DNA from: an uncultured Caulobacterales bacterium
GTDB taxonomy: Bacteria > Pseudomonadota > Alphaproteobacteria > Caulobacterales > Caulobacteraceae
DNA: 63,329 nt
Direction: 5' to 3'
Assembly (NCBI GenBank): GCA_903858685.1
Contig: CAIOJR010000261.1
Coordinates: forward strand, 1-63,329
In this document: positions 23,393 through 32,807 of the stretch, in pieces
Layout of the letters: each line of letters begins with the position of its first letter
Numbering within the stretch: the first letter of the stretch is position 1
The notes under the pieces: model-generated
Database searches by the model: none
What the model was told of the DNA's origin: nothing
The model's input: the letters and a program-made list of their open reading frames with translations, nothing else
Translations under genes and position numbers: made by a program

Positions 23393-26254
23393 ATGACGAA
23401 AAGACTTGGCGTGATTATGGCGGTGTCGACCGTCATTGCCTTTGGATATGCTTGCGCGAGCGCGCAGGATATCAGCTATGTCGCGACGGGCGCGGCGATT
23501 ACGCCTCAGGCGGCGCCGGGCGCGCTGTTTCAGCCGCTCGACCCGCAACTCCCCGAATGGCCAGGCTTTCTCGCTGGGCAGGCTTCGGCGCTTGCCGTCT
23601 CGCCAGACGGCAAGACGCTCGCCATCCTGACCAGCGGCTTCAACCGCAACCGTGACGCCGACGCCAGGCGCCTGCTGGCCGGGGCGACAGAATATGTGTT
23701 CCTCTACGATATTTCCGGCGCCGCCCCGGTGAAACTGCAGGTTCTACGTCCGCCAAACACCTTCCAGGGCGTGGCCTGGGCGCCAGATGGCGAGAAGCTT
23801 TTCGTCGCGGGCGGGGTGAATGACAATGTCATCGTCTATAGCCGAACCCAGGGTCGCTTTGCGCAGAGCGGCACGGTCAGTCTGGGCCACAAGGCCGGTC
23901 TGGGCCTCAAGGTCCAGCCGGAATCGGCGGGCCTGTCGGTGCGCTCAGACGGCAAATATCTGGCCGTCGCCAATTTGCAGAACGACTCGATCAGCCTGAT
24001 TGATCTGCCTGCCAGCAAGCTGGTGAAGGAACTGGATCTGCGCCCCGGCCTGAACAGCCCCCGCGATCATGGCAAGCCGGGCGGAACGTTTCCGCGCGCT
24101 GTGCAATTCGTCGGCGCCCATCGCATCTATGTGGCCAGCGAGCGAGACCGCGAAGTCGTGGCGGTGCGGGTCTCGGCAACGGGTGGTCTGACCATCGGCA
24201 AAAGGATCAAGGTGGCGGGACAACCGGTTGCCTTTGCCGCCAATCGCGCGGCGACTCGGCTCTATGTGGCGCTGGACAACACCGACCACGTCGCGGTGAT
24301 CGATCTGAAGACAGATCGGGTGATTGAAAGCTTTGCGTCCGCCGCGCCCGCAGCCATCCTGCCTAATCCGCTCAAACTGGGCGGAGCAGGGACCAATGCC
24401 TTGACCCTGTCGCCGGATGAAAAGACGCTGCTGGCGTCGAATGGCGGCGAGAACGCCGTGGCGGTGATCAAACTGTCCGCCCGCGCCGCAGGGGCGCCGG
24501 CGGCGTTGCATGCAGGCAAGGCGCGCCACGATGATGATGGCGATGGAGATGAAGGCGACACAGCTCCGGGGGCTTCCGAGCGCTCCATTGTGGTCGGCCT
24601 GATCCCGACGGGCTGGTATCCGACGGCGGTCGCCATGCGCGGCGATGGCAAGGCGATCTATGTCGTCAATGGCAAGAGCGACCCCGGCCCCAATAGCCGC
24701 AATTGCCGTGGCGACAAGACCCTGAGCAAGGATGAGTGCACTGGCGCCAACCAGTATGTCTGGCAACTCGAAAAGGCGGGCTTTCTGACCCTGCCCACGC
24801 CGTCGCCACAGACGCTGGGCGCGCTGACGCGGCAGGTGGCCCAGAACAACCGCTTTCTGGCTGCTCCGGACCCTGCGGAAGCCCAGACCATGGCCTTTCT
24901 CAAGGCCCATATCCGCCACGTGATCTATATCGTGAAGGAAAACCGCACCTATGATCAGGTGCTGGGCGATCTGACCCCGGGCAATGGTGATCCCAGGCTG
25001 TCCCTGTTGGGGGAAGCGGTGACGCCCAATCACCACGAACTGGCGCGACGCTTCGTGACGCTCGATAACTTCCTCGACAGCGGAGAAAGCTCGAACACCG
25101 GTTGGAACTGGTCCACTGCCGGGCGCACGACGGACTTTACCGAGCGCGAGGCCCCCGTGAACTATGCCGCGCGCGGACTGCAATATGACCAGGAAGGCTC
25201 AAACCGCAATGTCAACATGGCGGTGGCGACGTCTGAAGGCCGCCGCAAATTCAATCCCTTGTCGCTCGCAGATCCTGACAACCTGCCCGGAACTGCTGAT
25301 GTCGCCGCGCCGGATGGCCCACATGGCAAGGTGGGGCAGGGCTATCTGTGGGATTCCGCCCTGGCCAAGGGCCTGAGCGTTCGCAATTATGGCTTCTATG
25401 AGGATCTGGTGCGCTATCAGGCCATCTCCGGCGAGGCCCAGATTCCGCTGGAGCGAGAGCCCTGGAAGACCGGACTGGTCGTGGCCTTTCCGACCAAGGC
25501 CGCCTTGCTGCCGATCAGCGACCCCTATTTCCGCAGCTTCGATCAGGCCTTTCCCGATTATTGGCGGGTGCAGGAATGGAAGCGCGAATATAGCGGCTAT
25601 GCCGCCAAGGGCGACGCGCCTGCACTCAGCCTGCTGCGCATCAGCCACGATCATTTCGGCGACTTCAAGGAGGCGATTGACGGTCTGGGAACGGTCGAGG
25701 CGCAGATGTCCGACAATGACTACGCCCTGGGCCTGATCGCCGAAACCGTCGCCAAAGGGCCGTTCGCCAAGGACACGCTCATCTTCGTCGTAGAGGACGA
25801 CGCCCAGGACGGCGCCGACCACGTGAACGCGCACCGCTCTATCGCCTTTGTGGTGGGACCCTATGTCAAACAGGGCGCTTTGGTCTCAAAGCGCTACACC
25901 ACCGTCAATATGATCCGCACCATGGTGGACATATTGGGGATTGAGCCCCTGGGCCTGAACGATGCGATGGCCGAGCCCATGGCCCAGGTGTTTGACACGG
26001 CCAAGGCGGACTGGACCTATACGCCCATCGTGCCGAACCTGTTGCGCTCCACAAGCCTGCCCCTGCCGCCCGCCTCTGGCGTGGCCTGCACGGCCTATCC
26101 TCACCGGTCTTCGGAATACTGGACGGCGGCCATGGCGGGTCAGGACTTCTCGCAGGAAGACCATCTGGACACGGTCAAGTTCAATCGCGCCCTGTGGAAG
26201 GGATTGAAGGAAGACGTGAAAGCGGGGGATCCGCCGCTTGGCATGTGCAGATAG
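23393..26254 (+). CDS. Secreted beta-propeller/phosphoesterase fusion (YncE-like + AcpA/phospholipase C-like)
   Basis: The 953-residue protein has a signal peptide (about residues 1-24, ending ASA-Q). Residues about 50-450 form a YncE/cytochrome-d1-like beta-propeller with repeated sDGKxLxV...V.DL units (SVRSDGKYLAVANLQNDSI, ALSPDEKTLLASNGGENAVA in type). Residues about 500-900 form an alkaline-phosphatase-superfamily phosphoesterase, with KENRTYDQVLGDL, SGESSNTGWNWSTAG and VVEDDAQDGADHVNAHRS as metal and nucleophile regions. An acidic stretch HDDDGDGDEGD joins propeller blades and may bind Ca2+. It likely cleaves phosphate esters outside the cytoplasm. Substrate unknown. Confidence 0.88.
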   Translation: MTKRLGVIMAVSTVIAFGYACASAQDISYVATGAAITPQAAPGALFQPLDPQLPEWPGFLAGQASALAVSPDGKTLAILTSGFNRNRDADARRLLAGATEYVFLYDISGAAPVKLQVLRPPNTFQGVAWAPDGEKLFVAGGVNDNVIVYSRTQGRFAQSGTVSLGHKAGLGLKVQPESAGLSVRSDGKYLAVANLQNDSISLIDLPASKLVKELDLRPGLNSPRDHGKPGGTFPRAVQFVGAHRIYVASERDREVVAVRVSATGGLTIGKRIKVAGQPVAFAANRAATRLYVALDNTDHVAVIDLKTDRVIESFASAAPAAILPNPLKLGGAGTNALTLSPDEKTLLASNGGENAVAVIKLSARAAGAPAALHAGKARHDDDGDGDEGDTAPGASERSIVVGLIPTGWYPTAVAMRGDGKAIYVVNGKSDPGPNSRNCRGDKTLSKDECTGANQYVWQLEKAGFLTLPTPSPQTLGALTRQVAQNNRFLAAPDPAEAQTMAFLKAHIRHVIYIVKENRTYDQVLGDLTPGNGDPRLSLLGEAVTPNHHELARRFVTLDNFLDSGESSNTGWNWSTAGRTTDFTEREAPVNYAARGLQYDQEGSNRNVNMAVATSEGRRKFNPLSLADPDNLPGTADVAAPDGPHGKVGQGYLWDSALAKGLSVRNYGFYEDLVRYQAISGEAQIPLEREPWKTGLVVAFPTKAALLPISDPYFRSFDQAFPDYWRVQEWKREYSGYAAKGDAPALSLLRISHDHFGDFKEAIDGLGTVEAQMSDNDYALGLIAETVAKGPFAKDTLIFVVEDDAQDGADHVNAHRSIAFVVGPYVKQGALVSKRYTTVNMIRTMVDILGIEPLGLNDAMAEPMAQVFDTAKADWTYTPIVPNLLRSTSLPLPPASGVACTAYPHRSSEYWTAAMAGQDFSQEDHLDTVKFNRALWKGLKEDVKAGDPPLGMCR

Positions 26255-26266
26255 GGGCGGCGGGCT

Positions 26267-27598
26267 TTAGACCGCCAGCGATTCCTGAAAGCGCACGGGC
26301 TGACCCTGTGAGGGCAGGACGATCTCGCCGTCGCGCATGACGGTCTTGCCGCGAATGATGGTCATGACGGGATAGCCCCTGACCGTCATGCCGTCGAACG
26401 GGGTCCAGCCGCAGCGGCTGGCCATGTCTGCGTGGCGAAGGACGCGTTCGGCCTTGAGGTCGACCAGGGTCAGGTCGGCGTCATAGCCTTCCGCCATGCG
26501 GCCCTTGGCCGCCATGCCGAACACGCGTTGCGGGCCGTGGCTGGTCAGGTCGACCAGTCGCTCAAGGCTCAAACGGCCATGGGCGACGTGGTTGAGCATG
26601 ATCGGCAGCAAGGTCTGCACGCCGGGCATGCCCGACGGCGAGGCCGGATAGGGCCGGGCCTTTTCTTCCAGCGTGTGCGGGGCGTGATCGGAGCCCAGTA
26701 CATCGGCTACCCCATCCATGATCCCGCGCCACAAACCGGCCTGATGGTAGGCGTTGCGGATGGGCGGGTTCATCTGGGCCAGGCCCTTGAGGCGCTCATA
26801 GGCGTCGGGCGCGGTCAGGGTCAGATGCTGCGGGGTCACCTCGACGCTGGCCACGTCCTTGTTGTGGCTCAGAAATTCGATTTCCTCGGCGGTGGTGACG
26901 TGAAGCACGTGAATGCGCTTGCCGCTGGCGCGGGCCAGTCGCACCAGGCGTTCTGTGCTTTGCATGGCCGAGGCGGCGTCGCGGACCTCCTCATGGCTGG
27001 TCCAGTCCCCGGTCCGGGCCAAAGGCCTGCGCTCGGCCAGACGGTATTCGTCTTCGGAGTGGAATGCGGCGCGGCGACGAATGGAGGCCAGCACCGCGGC
27101 CACTCCCGCATCGTCAGCCACAAGCAGCGAGCCGGTCGAGGCGCCCATGAAGACCTTGACGCCACAGCAGCCGGGCAGTTGCTCCAGTTCGCCAAGATGG
27201 GCGGCGTTCTCGTGCGTGCCGCCGACATAGAAGGCGTGGTCGCAGGCCATGCGGCGCGCCCGCACCAGCTTGTCGGCCAGCGCCTCGGCGTTGGTGGTGA
27301 CAGGCTCGGTATTGGGCATTTCGAACACGGCGACGACGCCCCCCAGGACCGCGGCGTGGGAGCCGGTCTCCAGGTCTTCTTTCCATTCCAGGCCCGGTTC
27401 GCGAAAGTGGACCTGGCTGTCGATCACGCCGGGCATGACCAGAAGGCCGGTCGCGTCGATCACCTCTGCAGCGGAGGCCTGAGACAGATCGCCGATCCGC
27501 ACGAAGCGCCCGTCGCGCACGCCCACATCGGCCAGTCCCCGACCGGCATGGTTGATCACCTCGCCGCCGCGCACGATCAGGTCAAAGGTCTCAGACAT
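26267..27598 (-). CDS. pyrC: Dihydroorotase (alphaproteobacterial type, QxH variant)
   Basis: The amidohydrolase of 443 residues should close carbamoyl-aspartate to dihydroorotate in pyrimidine synthesis. It has GVIDSQVHFREPG, where the first His of the usual HxH metal pair is Gln; GVKVFMGAST with the carboxylated Lys; EVTPQHL and HVLHVTTAEE with metal His; and GSDHAPHT with the catalytic Asp. I recall the Gln in other alphaproteobacterial dihydroorotases, so it is probably a lineage trait, but a hydantoinase or allantoinase role is not excluded. ATG 27598 overlaps the upstream glycosyltransferase stop by 8 bases; the frame upstream of it is not homologous. Confidence 0.85.
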   Translation of the reverse strand: MSETFDLIVRGGEVINHAGRGLADVGVRDGRFVRIGDLSQASAAEVIDATGLLVMPGVIDSQVHFREPGLEWKEDLETGSHAAVLGGVVAVFEMPNTEPVTTNAEALADKLVRARRMACDHAFYVGGTHENAAHLGELEQLPGCCGVKVFMGASTGSLLVADDAGVAAVLASIRRRAAFHSEDEYRLAERRPLARTGDWTSHEEVRDAASAMQSTERLVRLARASGKRIHVLHVTTAEEIEFLSHNKDVASVEVTPQHLTLTAPDAYERLKGLAQMNPPIRNAYHQAGLWRGIMDGVADVLGSDHAPHTLEEKARPYPASPSGMPGVQTLLPIMLNHVAHGRLSLERLVDLTSHGPQRVFGMAAKGRMAEGYDADLTLVDLKAERVLRHADMASRCGWTPFDGMTVRGYPVMTIIRGKTVMRDGEIVLPSQGQPVRFQESLAV

Positions 27599-28637
27599 TG
27601 GACTCATTCCCGGCACTGTTTGCAGCCGCCACCAGCCGCGCTGTTTCCGACAGCCGCCAGTCCGCTTCGGACGAGGCCAGCAATTGACGCGCTGCACGCA
27701 CGACCCACTCCACTGGCAGGTCCAGCATGTGACAGACCGCCAGATTGAGATCGGGGTCAACCATCTTCAGCGCCTCGAACTCGCGCGGGCCGCGCAGAGC
27801 GACGGCGTGCTTGCCCCACGGGCCATAGAGCCGGTCGTCTGACGGGCCAAACAGCCCAAGGGTCGGCGCGCCCGCTGCGGCGGCCATGTGCATCAGGCCC
27901 GAATCGTTGCCGATAAACAGTCGCGCCCGCTTCAGGCAGGCATAGGTGGTCAAAAGGTCGGTGCGCCCCACCAGATCAATCAGCCGGTCGCGGGGTATGA
28001 CGCGCCTGACCGATTCCGCCGCCCATCGATCATCTGGTCCGCCCAGAACCATGACGCGGGCATTGGGCATCAATCCGTTCGGCCCTACCAGCTCCGCCGT
28101 CATGATGGCGAAGCGCTCTGCCGGCCAGGTCTTGCCCACCCAGTTGGCCGACGGCGCAACCGCCAGGATCGGAGCGCCTTCGCCCACCAATTGGGCGGCG
28201 CGCGCCATGGTCTCTTCAGAGGTGTAGAGATAGGGCGCGGGCGGGTCGTCTTCGATCTTGAGGATGCGCGCGGCCTCGATCACCTTGTGCGCTGGTGCGA
28301 CATTTGGCCCGGGTGAGCGGCGTATGGCGTGTCTGCGCGCATTCACCAGGTGCCCTATGGGCGAGCCGCGCATGTCCACCACCAGCCCCCAGCGCCTTTT
28401 GCGCACCATCCGCCACAGTCGGAACCAGTGCATCCCGCCTTTTTCCTTGGGCAGGGGGATCAGGGCGTCCAGACCGGGCGTGTCGCGAAACATCGGCGCG
28501 GCCAGTGGACCGGCGACGATGGTGAAGCGCGCATTGGGTATTTCGTCCACGAGTCGGCGTATCAGGCCCGCCGACAGCATCGCATCGCCAATCCGACTGG
28601 CGGTAATGAACAGAATCGGGAAGCGCGTTGAATGCAT
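27591..28637 (-). CDS. Glycosyltransferase family 9 (heptosyltransferase-like) protein
   Basis: The 348-residue protein has the two Rossmann-like halves of GT-B enzymes. The N-terminal ILFITASRIGDAMLSAGLIR matches the GDxxxxxP/L acceptor-side motif of WaaC/WaaF. The C-terminal RLFIGNDSGLMHMAAAAGAP followed by TLGLFGPSDD is the conserved donor-binding signature. It probably adds a heptose or other sugar to the lipopolysaccharide core from the cytoplasmic face. Its 3' end overlaps the dihydroorotase gene by 8 bases, so the two are co-translated even though their pathways are unrelated. Confidence 0.9.
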   Translation of the reverse strand: MHSTRFPILFITASRIGDAMLSAGLIRRLVDEIPNARFTIVAGPLAAPMFRDTPGLDALIPLPKEKGGMHWFRLWRMVRKRRWGLVVDMRGSPIGHLVNARRHAIRRSPGPNVAPAHKVIEAARILKIEDDPPAPYLYTSEETMARAAQLVGEGAPILAVAPSANWVGKTWPAERFAIMTAELVGPNGLMPNARVMVLGGPDDRWAAESVRRVIPRDRLIDLVGRTDLLTTYACLKRARLFIGNDSGLMHMAAAAGAPTLGLFGPSDDRLYGPWGKHAVALRGPREFEALKMVDPDLNLAVCHMLDLPVEWVVRAARQLLASSEADWRLSETARLVAAANSAGNESNV

Positions 28638-28743
28638 ATCCGTCTTATAGCGCGAAAATCGCCGAGCCGGGGCATGTGCGTCACCGTGGCGCTGTCGTCA
28701 ATGCCTACTGGCGTAAATACGCCTCAGACCCCAAATCTAGCCA

Positions 28744-29541
28744 ATGACACACATGATTGCTCAACTCGATGACCGCGCCCTGATCACGCTGCACGGACCC
28801 GACGCCGTGGACTGGCTTCAGGGGCTGGTGACCCAGAACCTTGAAGACATGGCGCCGGGCGAGGTGCGCCACACCGCGTTTCTGACCGCACAGGGACGTC
28901 TGCTTTCGGACTTCATGGTGTTGGCCGCGCCCGACGGGCTTGTCCTCGACGTCCCGGCAAGCCAGCGCGACGACCTGATCCAGCGTCTGGGAATGTACCG
29001 GCTTCGGGCGCGTGTCACGCTGGCGCCGCGCGAGGGCGGCGTCTTCGCGATCTGGGGTGAAGAGGGTGAAGGAGTGGCGCCGCTTGATCCGCGGCTGGTA
29101 TCCTTGGGGCGGCGATTGACAGCGCCGTCTTCAGCGCCTGAGGTCACAGCGACGATGCAGGACTATCACCGCCGCCGCCGCCGTCTGGGCGTGGCGGAGA
29201 CGGCGGCGGACGCCTTGCCCGACAATATCTATCCCATCGAGGCCAGTTTTGACCTGCTGAACGGTGTGGACTTTCACAAGGGATGCTTTGTCGGACAGGA
29301 AACCACCTCGCGCATGAAACGTCGCGGCACGGTGAAGAGCCGAATCCTGCCCTTCACGGGAACGGCGGCGCGCGGCGCGACGATCATGAACGCAGATCTG
29401 CGCGCCGGCGAGGTGCTGGCGTTTGAGGGCGGCGAAGGACTTGGCTTGTTTCGCCTGGACCGGCTGGAGGGCCAGCTTGATTGCGAAGGACATTGCATAT
29501 CCGCAACAATACCGGACTGGATGATGACCAATCTGCCCTGA
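28744..29541 (+). CDS. ygfZ: YgfZ/GcvT-like folate-binding protein
   Basis: The 265-residue protein resembles the tetrahydrofolate-binding part of GcvT. It begins with ALITLHGPDAVDWLQGLVTQ and contains the family signature KGCFVGQETTSRMK, with the conserved Cys needed by YgfZ. YgfZ (human IBA57) helps build [4Fe-4S] clusters in enzymes such as MiaB in the cytosol. ATG 28744 and 28753 are both possible. It is divergent from the glycosyltransferase gene. Confidence 0.9.
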   Translation: MTHMIAQLDDRALITLHGPDAVDWLQGLVTQNLEDMAPGEVRHTAFLTAQGRLLSDFMVLAAPDGLVLDVPASQRDDLIQRLGMYRLRARVTLAPREGGVFAIWGEEGEGVAPLDPRLVSLGRRLTAPSSAPEVTATMQDYHRRRRRLGVAETAADALPDNIYPIEASFDLLNGVDFHKGCFVGQETTSRMKRRGTVKSRILPFTGTAARGATIMNADLRAGEVLAFEGGEGLGLFRLDRLEGQLDCEGHCISATIPDWMMTNLP

Positions 29542-29607
29542 ACAGGCCAAACTCACCTGTTCTAATCGCCAAAGGCGGGGAAATCGCACGCGATTGGGGA
29601 ATGCAAG

Positions 29608-30099
29608 ATGGTTCGCAACGCAATGCTTGTCCTTGCGGCTTTGTCCGTGGTCAGCAGGGCGCATGCTGCGACGACTGCGACGGTTCATGTCGCCGTCAGT
29701 TCATCGCTTGAGTCCCATAGCGCCATATTGGGCCCTCGCGAACTGGATGCGTTGCGCAGCGACCTGAAGGACAGTGTCTTGCGCGCGCTGCAGCATTCGG
29801 GCGGCGGGGTTCTGCAACCGCGCGAAGTTGATCTGGTGATCGAGGACGCCAAGCCGAACCATCCGACAGCGGAAGAACTCGGCCGCAATGTCAGCCTTTC
29901 GATGCGTTCGGTCTCCATCGGGGGCGCGCGGATCAGCGGACAGGTGACCGATGCGCGCGGTGTCTCCCATCCGCTCGATTTCAGCTATTACGCGACCGAT
30001 CTGCGGGACTCGCGCGGTGCAGCGACCTGGACCGACGCCGACCGGGCCTTTGATCTGCTCGGCGAGCGGATCGCTCAGGGCCGGCTGCTCAAACCCTAG
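29608..30099 (+). CDS. Hypothetical secreted protein
   Basis: The 163-residue product has a signal peptide (about residues 1-20, ending AHA-A). The mature part alternates strands and helices and contains ALRSDLKDSVLRALQHSGGG and EVDLVIEDAKPNHPTAEEL, then ISGQVTDARGVSHPLDFSYY. This resembles periplasmic proteins with a small alpha/beta domain, but I cannot name a family. Its last 11 bases overlap the 3' end of the S9 peptidase on the other strand. Confidence 0.65.
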   Translation: MVRNAMLVLAALSVVSRAHAATTATVHVAVSSSLESHSAILGPRELDALRSDLKDSVLRALQHSGGGVLQPREVDLVIEDAKPNHPTAEELGRNVSLSMRSVSIGGARISGQVTDARGVSHPLDFSYYATDLRDSRGAATWTDADRAFDLLGERIAQGRLLKP

Positions 30100-32146
30100 G
30101 CCGAGGCTTTGCGTCTGGTTTCTCTCTGGCGAAAAGTCGCGCGAAGAAGGCCGCTGAAGCATCGTAGAGGCTGTCCCAGTCCTGTTCGATCTGAAAGACG
30201 TGCCCTTCTCTCGGATAGGTGATGAAGGTCGCATCTCGCCCCCGCGCCTTGAGGGCCTCGCTCATCTCGCGTCCCTGCGCAAAGGGCACTGTCAGATCCT
30301 TTTCCCCATGGACGATCAGCACGGGGGCCCGCCATTGGTCGATCCATCCCGCAGCGGATGACTGTTGCGCCCGGCTGCGGGCCTCGGCGGGCAAGGTGGG
30401 GCCAAAGCTTGTTTCCGAAAGATCGTAGACGCCTGAAATCACGACGCCGCCTGCAAACAGGTCAGACCTGCGCGCCAGGGCCAGCGCGCTCAGCCAGCCG
30501 CCCCAGCTATCGCCCCACACGGCGATGCGGGTCGGATCCACCCTCTGTTGCCGAACCAGCCAGTCACGGGCCGCCTCGACATCCTTGAGCTCTCTCGCGC
30601 CTTCCCGGGCCACGCCGCGGATCCGGCGGAAATCGCGGCCCTGACCGCGGCCGGAGCGATAGTTCAGCGACAGCACCTGATAGCCCTGGGCTGCCAGCGC
30701 CCGGTTCATCCAGCCGAACCGGGCATAGAAGCTGGAGGGCGAGGCCGCAGCCAGGCTCTGTTGCTGTGGGCCGCCATGAAGGAAGATCACTGCGGGTCGG
30801 GGAACCTTTGACGGGATGGAAAAAAGCTGAGCATTCAGGCGAAGACCGTCCTGCGCCCTCAGACCTATGCTGCGGGTCGCCACCCCGGGGAAGGGATCTG
30901 CGACGGCGGGCTCGGGCCGGACCTGATGTGCGCCGATCAGAAGCCGGACGCTCATGACCTGCCCTTCGCTTTCGCGCCAGATCAGATTTCGCCCGTGATT
31001 GAACGCCTGCGGCTGGATGGCCACACCTTGCGGCGATGTCAGGACGAGGCGCTTGCCGGTCTTCAGGTCAAGCCGAACCAGACGCCGCAGATCGACCTGG
31101 GCGCAGGCGTCAGAGGTGATCAGGGCGAGGCGGGCGATGTCGCCATATTCGGTCTCGCATCGTCCGGGCGTCAGATCCCGGACTGCGCCGCCGCTCAGGG
31201 CGATGCTGTAAAAATGTTGCCATCCCTGATGCTCTGACAGAAAGGCGAGGCGTCGCCCGTCCAGCCACAGGATCGGCGCGGTTGAGCGCGACCGCCATTG
31301 CCGGGCGAATCCGTCTGCGCCCGGCGACGTCCACAAACGGTTAGGCGCAGGCTCAGCAAGGCTGAGGACCATGACCGCGAACCGTGCGGGCGGGTCCTCG
31401 TCATACTGGTTGGCCAGGTCGTCAGAGGTTGCGTCCAGCCGCAAAAAGGCGATCTGCCGACCGTCCGGCGACCAGGCGGGCGCCACATCGAGCGCCGCGC
31501 CATTGGCGATCCAGCGCAGGTTGGAGTCTTGTTGCGTCCCTTCGCTCCAGATCCCGATCCGCCGGGCGCGCCCTTGAGTCTGTTCAAAGGCCAGTTTTGC
31601 GCCGTCTGGCGACCAGAGCGGCGCCAGCACGCCGTCCCGAGCGATTTCGACGGCGGCGGCCTGGGTCGCTGCGCAGTCGGCCATGAGGGGCGCCGTCATC
31701 AGTCGCCCCTGCGAAAGCCAGGCGAGCCGGTCGGCGCGTGGGGACAGGCTGGGACGGGCGCCGTCGCCCAGGCGACAGGGCGCGCCGTTTGGTCCTGCGA
31801 GCCAGACGCCGCGCGCGCCGGTTTCGCCGCGTCCAGCGGCGTCGCCTGCGCCGCCGCGGTCATAGGCCAGCCAGCGCCCATCGGCCGAGATGGACAGGGC
31901 CTCTATCGGCACGCCGTCATTGACCTCAGAGCGAGCGACCACTTCCGGGCGATAGCTCGGCGCATCCGCCGCATAGAGGACGGTGCGCCCCTGGGTCTGG
32001 TCAATCCAGGCGATGCGCGTGGCGTCTCTTGCGCCCACGGCTTCGGTTGAATGACGCCAGCCCTCGAACACGCCAGCCCGGGCGGGCGGCGGCGGACCGC
32101 AGAGCGCCAGTGCGGCGCAGAGGAGGGCGACACGAGTGACCAGCAT
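30089..32146 (-). CDS. Secreted S9 family peptidase (prolyl oligopeptidase type)
   Basis: The 685-residue protein has a signal peptide (about residues 1-24), a WD40-like TolB-type beta-propeller (ALSISADGRWLAYDRG, APAWSPDGRQIAFLR), and a C-terminal hydrolase. The triad is visible: GDSWGGWLSALAL (Ser), HGEKDLTVPFAQG (Asp) and EGHVFQIEQDW (His). It lacks the paired-Glu motif of the DPP IV-like gene at 2362, so acylaminoacyl peptidase or oligopeptidase activity is more likely. It is divergent from tag, with 61 bases between starts. Confidence 0.9.
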   Translation of the reverse strand: MLVTRVALLCAALALCGPPPPARAGVFEGWRHSTEAVGARDATRIAWIDQTQGRTVLYAADAPSYRPEVVARSEVNDGVPIEALSISADGRWLAYDRGGAGDAAGRGETGARGVWLAGPNGAPCRLGDGARPSLSPRADRLAWLSQGRLMTAPLMADCAATQAAAVEIARDGVLAPLWSPDGAKLAFEQTQGRARRIGIWSEGTQQDSNLRWIANGAALDVAPAWSPDGRQIAFLRLDATSDDLANQYDEDPPARFAVMVLSLAEPAPNRLWTSPGADGFARQWRSRSTAPILWLDGRRLAFLSEHQGWQHFYSIALSGGAVRDLTPGRCETEYGDIARLALITSDACAQVDLRRLVRLDLKTGKRLVLTSPQGVAIQPQAFNHGRNLIWRESEGQVMSVRLLIGAHQVRPEPAVADPFPGVATRSIGLRAQDGLRLNAQLFSIPSKVPRPAVIFLHGGPQQQSLAAASPSSFYARFGWMNRALAAQGYQVLSLNYRSGRGQGRDFRRIRGVAREGARELKDVEAARDWLVRQQRVDPTRIAVWGDSWGGWLSALALARRSDLFAGGVVISGVYDLSETSFGPTLPAEARSRAQQSSAAGWIDQWRAPVLIVHGEKDLTVPFAQGREMSEALKARGRDATFITYPREGHVFQIEQDWDSLYDASAAFFARLFAREKPDAKPRPRV

Positions 32147-32207
32147 GGTCTATGCCTAGCACAACCGCACGCTTGACGGCGGCAAGATTTCCCGGCGAGG
32201 TTGGCTC

Positions 32208-32807
32208 ATGGACAATATCATCCGCTGTAGCTGGCCCGGCGCCGATCCGCTCTATTGCGCCTATCATGACGAGGAATGGGGCGTGCCGGAATATGACAGC
32301 CGCGCCCTGTGGGAAAAGCTGATCCTGGACGGCTTTCAGGCGGGGCTGAGCTGGATCACCATTCTGAAAAAGCGTGAAGCGTTCCGCGCCGCCTTTGACA
32401 ATTTCAACCCTGACAAGGTGGCGACCTATGGTCCTGATGATGTGGAGCGTCTGTTGGCCGACGCGGGCATTGTGCGAAGCCGGGCCAAGATCGAGGCGGC
32501 CATCGCCTCGGCGCGTGCCTATATCGCCATGCGCGAGGCGGGCGAGGATTTTTCCCAGTTCATCTGGAGCTTTGTCGGCGGCGAGCCGATCCACAATCAC
32601 TGGACGGACCGGGGGCAGGTTCCGACCGAATCCGACGCCTCAAGAGATCTGTCCAAGGCTCTGAAGAAAAAGGGCTTCAAGTTCTGTGGTCCAGTGATTG
32701 TCTATGCCTTCATGCAGGCGACAGGGCTTGTGAATGACCATTATTGCGACTGCTTCCGACATGGGCAGGTCATGGCCCTGTCACAGGCCGCGACGGGCGG
32801 ATCCTGA
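32208..32807 (+). CDS. tag: DNA-3-methyladenine glycosylase I
   Basis: The 199-residue enzyme removes 3-methyladenine from alkylated DNA. It begins with [20 protein letters not shown] (Zn ligands Cys and His, and the DEEWG motif), then [20 protein letters not shown], the substrate pocket, and ends with [12 protein letters not shown], which carries the other Zn ligands. Its stop overlaps the start of rnhB (TGATG), so the two are translationally coupled. Confidence 0.95.
   Translation: MDNIIRCSWPGADPLYCAYHDEEWGVPEYDSRALWEKLILDGFQAGLSWITILKKREAFRAAFDNFNPDKVATYGPDDVERLLADAGIVRSRAKIEAAIASARAYIAMREAGEDFSQFIWSFVGGEPIHNHWTDRGQVPTESDASRDLSKALKKKGFKFCGPVIVYAFMQATGLVNDHYCDCFRHGQVMALSQAATGGS

Noticed and set aside
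23945-25183. 412-codon reverse frame opposite the propeller/phosphoesterase gene
   Set aside because: No motif is visible and the opposite strand codes for a clear two-domain protein. Shadow frame.
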